Source: Adiantum capillus-veneris
Taxonomy: Eukaryota; Streptophyta; Polypodiopsida; Polypodiales; Pteridaceae
Length of the DNA stretch: 62,000 nt
Assembly (NCBI GenBank): GCA_014529385.2
Contig: CM043961.1
Span: 14,832,978-14,894,977, forward strand
Reading direction: 5' to 3'
Shown piece by piece: positions 59,539 through 62,000 of the stretch. The position numbers were made by a program, and so were the translations under genes. Positions within the stretch are counted from its first letter, which is position 1. Every line of letters starts with the position of its first letter. The notes under the pieces are model-generated. The model made no database searches. It was not told the DNA's origin and saw only the letters and a list, made by a program, of their open reading frames with translations.

Positions 59539-59640
59539 TTTTTTTTTTTTTCAAGATAAAACTTTGTATTAAAAACCAATTGTATATTGCCACCTCTCTC
59601 TAGGTGATGGTCACAAAGGCCCACTTAGGAGATATCAATT
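59539..59640 (-). mobile_element. Possible 3' end of a minus-strand retroposon
   Basis: A 13-base T-run (59539-59551) is followed by CAAGATAAAACTTTGTATTA. On the minus strand this reads TAATACAAAGTTTTATCTTG then poly-A, like the tails of plant LINEs. No reverse transcriptase or target duplication is visible, so this is tentative and the other end is undefined. Confidence 0.3.
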
Positions 59641-59904
59641 TCAAGTTTTGTTAAAAACAAATCAAGGGTCAACCATCTAGGACCCGGATCCTTGCTTTGT
59701 CTCTCTTGAATAGGGCCCTAACCTAGTTAGATTATCCTAAACTAATGCAGCCTCTACCTATAAAAGAACACTGAGAGGTCACTTTCAAGGGAAGCAGGGT
59801 CAACAATTGAGAAGGAAGCCATGCACACACCCTCACTCCAGGGGTCGCCACACACAAGAGTAGAATCTTCGTGTATATGGAATTTTCCCTAGAGAACGCA
59901 CTAT

Positions 59905-59949
<45 letters not shown>

Positions 59950-60161
59950 GGTGTGAAGTATTAGTGTTATTTTAAATCTTCTCGTGTCCTAGCCGCTCAA
60001 AGCTAGGTGGTGGCCCCTGTTTACTTTTTGTGACGAGTTTGACATGCACGGCCCTGGCGTAGAGACTGTCGGGGTCTGTTTTGCACTTGTGCCTACCGTT
60101 TGGTGTCCCCACTAAGTAGGGCTTCTCAAAAACCTTTGATTTACAATGCTATAAATGATGC
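59641..60161. other. Spacer with (CT)n tract 4
   Basis: It contains a 41-bp CT repeat at 59907-59947. The rest is unique and has no recognisable gene, primer site or LTR. Confidence 0.4.
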
Positions 60162-60602
60162 ATGCCATTGACCATGGACGAATGGCTGTGGGAATTCTCC
60201 AATTGGAAAACAGAGGAGGAAGAAATGAAAGAAGCATTGTTCACCATCATCAAAGTGCCGCTACCAAAATACACCATCGTCAACATCCAGGAAGTTAGTC
60301 CTCGTCTTGCATCTCTTGCTCTAACCACAAATCAAGAGCCACCCGAGAGAGGGCTAGAGGATGATCTCATTGCCGTCGTCCACCGCACTCTATAAATGAG
60401 TGTCGTCAATGGAGGTAAAGAAGAAGCAAAAATCCTCTACATCAACGTCCACCATGAAGAGGTCATCCATATCAAGGAAGGAAAAAGGTCAGTAAGGCCT
60501 CTCTTCCCCAAGGAATATGCAAGTAAAGGTATAGCCTCTACTCCTAAGTGGCCCAAAGGGGCTGCTCGTGCCAAAGGAAAGGGAGGGGTAGGCGAGTCCT
60601 AA
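60162..60602 (+). pseudogene. Unrecognised broken reading frame
   Basis: ATG 60162 opens 77 codons to TAA 60393-60395, and the same frame continues with ATG 60396 for 68 more to TAA 60600-60602. The first part (MPLTMDEWLWEFSNWKTE) is acidic and soluble; the second ends Lys/Gly-rich. Its composition is coding-like and differs from the CT-rich flank. It lies about 800 bp before a gag frame on the same strand, so it may belong to the same element or to a captured gene. I recognise no domain. Confidence 0.3.
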
Positions 60603-60733
60603 ATCACATGACCCTTAAGGAAGAAGAAACACCTGGCCACATGAGTGCTTTGAGTTTGGGAAGCAGAATCATGCCTAGGCTGCCAAAAAGAAGGTCATCC
60701 GAAGCAAAGTGGCGGAAGATCGCCTATTGATTC

Positions 60734-61139
60734 ATGCATCACATGCGAGTGCTGCCAGTTCACTTCGACAACCTCGAAGAAGAGGTAGTAAGGAGGTTCC
60801 CATGCCATAAAGAGGAGTGGTTTTGCTACTGTTCTTGTTGTTTTGGAGGATGGGTAGAGGGCCTTCCTCCTCTCCCCATACAACTCATCCTAAAGAAACT
60901 GTCTACCATGGGTGAAACCCAGTGGACTAGAGATGAGCTACAACTAAATGGTATAGAGTTCATGCAATGAGCCGACTATGATAATTACTTCCAACTGCTT
61001 CTAGCTAAAAGGCTAGGAGTGGTCAAACACGTTTCCATCACTCCATACGTGTTGAGTGACAAAGGGAAGGTGGAGCCTATGAAGAGCGATGACCTCCTAT
61101 GGATGTGCCGACTTGTCAACACCGGCATGGTAAGGGTGT
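60734..61139 (+). pseudogene. Unrecognised broken reading frame with one in-frame stop
   Basis: ATG 60734 opens MHHMRVLPVHFDNLEEEVV. A Cys-rich patch follows (FCYCSCCFGG), then TGA at 60968-60970. The frame continues as ADYDNYFQLLLAKRLGVVK to TAA 61137-61139. Upstream, about 60680-60740, a different frame has a CLGCQKEGHPKQ stretch resembling a damaged zinc knuckle. It is coding-like but unassigned. Confidence 0.3.
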
Positions 61140-61413
61140 AAGTAAGTACTCTACGCTCTGTGTATCATAGACAATGGACCAACCACTTTTCTATTTAGAT
61201 TTCTGCAACACATGCACATAATTATATATGTAGATACAAAAATATTCTATCAACAGAAGATTGTGTATTTGTTTGGTGTTGCAGTGCTAGGAGAGATCCT
61301 TAGCTCCCCAAACCCTATCTCCTCCCCGTGTTTGATTACCATCACTCTTTCAATGTTTCCATTTTCATTTTGTTCTAATCTATCCATCCAACCCTGTAAG
61401 AAAACCTCTATAA
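61140..61413. other. AT-rich spacer before gag frame
   Basis: It begins with GTAAGTAAGTACTC just after a possible coding end, which could be a splice donor. It is AT-rich with no recognised features. Confidence 0.3.
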
Positions 61414-62000
61414 GACGCTAAGTCATTTGTGTTTAACAAAAAAAAAGGTTTGAAGAAATATCTTGTTTTTGGCAATGGCAAACATTTCCTTCCCAAGATC
61501 ACGGGTAAGGTGGGGGAAGATGCTTCAAATTTCTTGGATAATCTTGAAATAGCATGTGTTGTCTCTGGAAGGGATGACAATGCTTTGCATCTGCACATTT
61601 TTGTGCTGCTAATGAAAGTGGAAGCAAGATCATGGTACAATTCCTTGGTGCAAGCCACCAAGGAGAAGTGGTATTTGCTAAGATCAGCATTCCTAAGGCA
61701 TTTTGGAGAAGGCACCACATCCGAGAAGCTATGCCAATTGTTCATGGAGTTGAAGCAAGGAAGTATGGTTGAGTATGCAGCATACAAATCAAAGTTTGTG
61801 GATCTATGGGGACGATGGGTTGCATCACTGAGGGAGGGTGAAGGGACACCCGATTTCCTAAAGAAAGACCGGTTTGTTGCTGGTTTATGGCCAATTCTTA
61901 ACGATAAGGTGAAGGGCAGGTTTCCTGCTACATGTGAGGTAGTAGTTGAAGTATCCCACCTTAAAGATAAGAAGTTGCATCTACAAGCCATAACTACTGA
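61414..62000 (+). CDS. Ty3-type gag core, partial (continues past window)
   Basis: The plus-strand frame is open from 61414 (after TAA 61411-61413) to the window end with no stop. From 61471 it reads like a retrotransposon gag domain: FLDNLEIACVVSGRDDN, then VEARSWYNSLVQATKEKW, LLRSAFLRHFGEG, LCQLFMELKQGSMVEYAAYKSKF and DRFVAGLWPIL. These blocks (A..WY, W..L..AFL..F, LKQ…V.EY…F, F..GL) are the family's signature. Gag forms the particle that packages element RNA. The true start is unclear, since no ATG precedes the core in frame. The long minus-strand frame over the same bases is its antisense shadow. Confidence 0.75.

Noticed and set aside
61380-61991. 203-codon minus-strand frame
   Set aside because: It is the antisense of the gag core read on the plus strand, which has family motifs; the minus product has none.

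Overview
The window looks like nuclear DNA of a land plant with a large, repeat-rich genome. The evidence is a chromodomain-bearing Ty3 retrotransposon, an LTR element with a tRNA-Asp-type primer site, a decayed Ty1/copia element with a short 3' LTR, a LINE ORF1-like fragment, and a T-rich GT-AG intron of 84 bp in a gene. A fern, lycophyte or gymnosperm fits better than a compact angiosperm, but the sequence alone does not fix the lineage. I found no tRNA, rRNA or CRISPR array.

Layout. 1-1057 is AT-rich and empty. 1058-15745 is a satellite array with monomers of about 441 bp and a shorter class of about 363 bp, both built from ~50 bp subunits. It is interrupted by two fold-back elements (2253-3476 and 6149-7373) and by one element flanked by TTAA (4338-5676). 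A gene island follows: a two-exon gene with a ParB-like DGQH motif and a degenerate methyltransferase-like C-terminus (15811-18474, one internal stop), a SET-domain pseudogene (21062-21610), and an FCP1/NIF phosphatase-like gene (22253-23449). Decayed satellite lies between them. The satellite then returns in the opposite orientation (about 24.4-29.9 kb), carrying a second TTAA element (25124-26459), and leads to a diverged, broken FCP1-like copy (30233-30997).

31967-49762 is a decayed chromovirus (LTRs 1530 and 1593 bp, TSD TGTCC). Its integrase is split just before the chromodomain by a younger 8.9 kb LTR element (38617-47561, TSD AAGCC). The younger element encodes a giant gag plus protease but no reverse transcriptase or integrase. 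The satellite resumes at 49768 exactly where the chromovirus entered it. Next come a 5'-truncated Ty1/copia element (51418-55119), a LINE ORF1-like fragment, a third TTAA element (56161-57499), long CT microsatellites (58.3-59.9 kb), unassigned broken reading frames (60.1-61.1 kb), and the start of another Ty3 gag that runs off the window (61414-62000).

Two things stand out. One is the island of ParB/methyltransferase-like, SET and FCP1-like genes embedded in satellite, with acceptor-like sites at the coding starts. It could be separate genes or exons of a long gene whose introns are filled with satellite. The other is a 1339-bp non-autonomous DNA element family with CACTAG termini and a TTAA target duplication. 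Nearly all coding regions carry stops, so most of the window is decaying.
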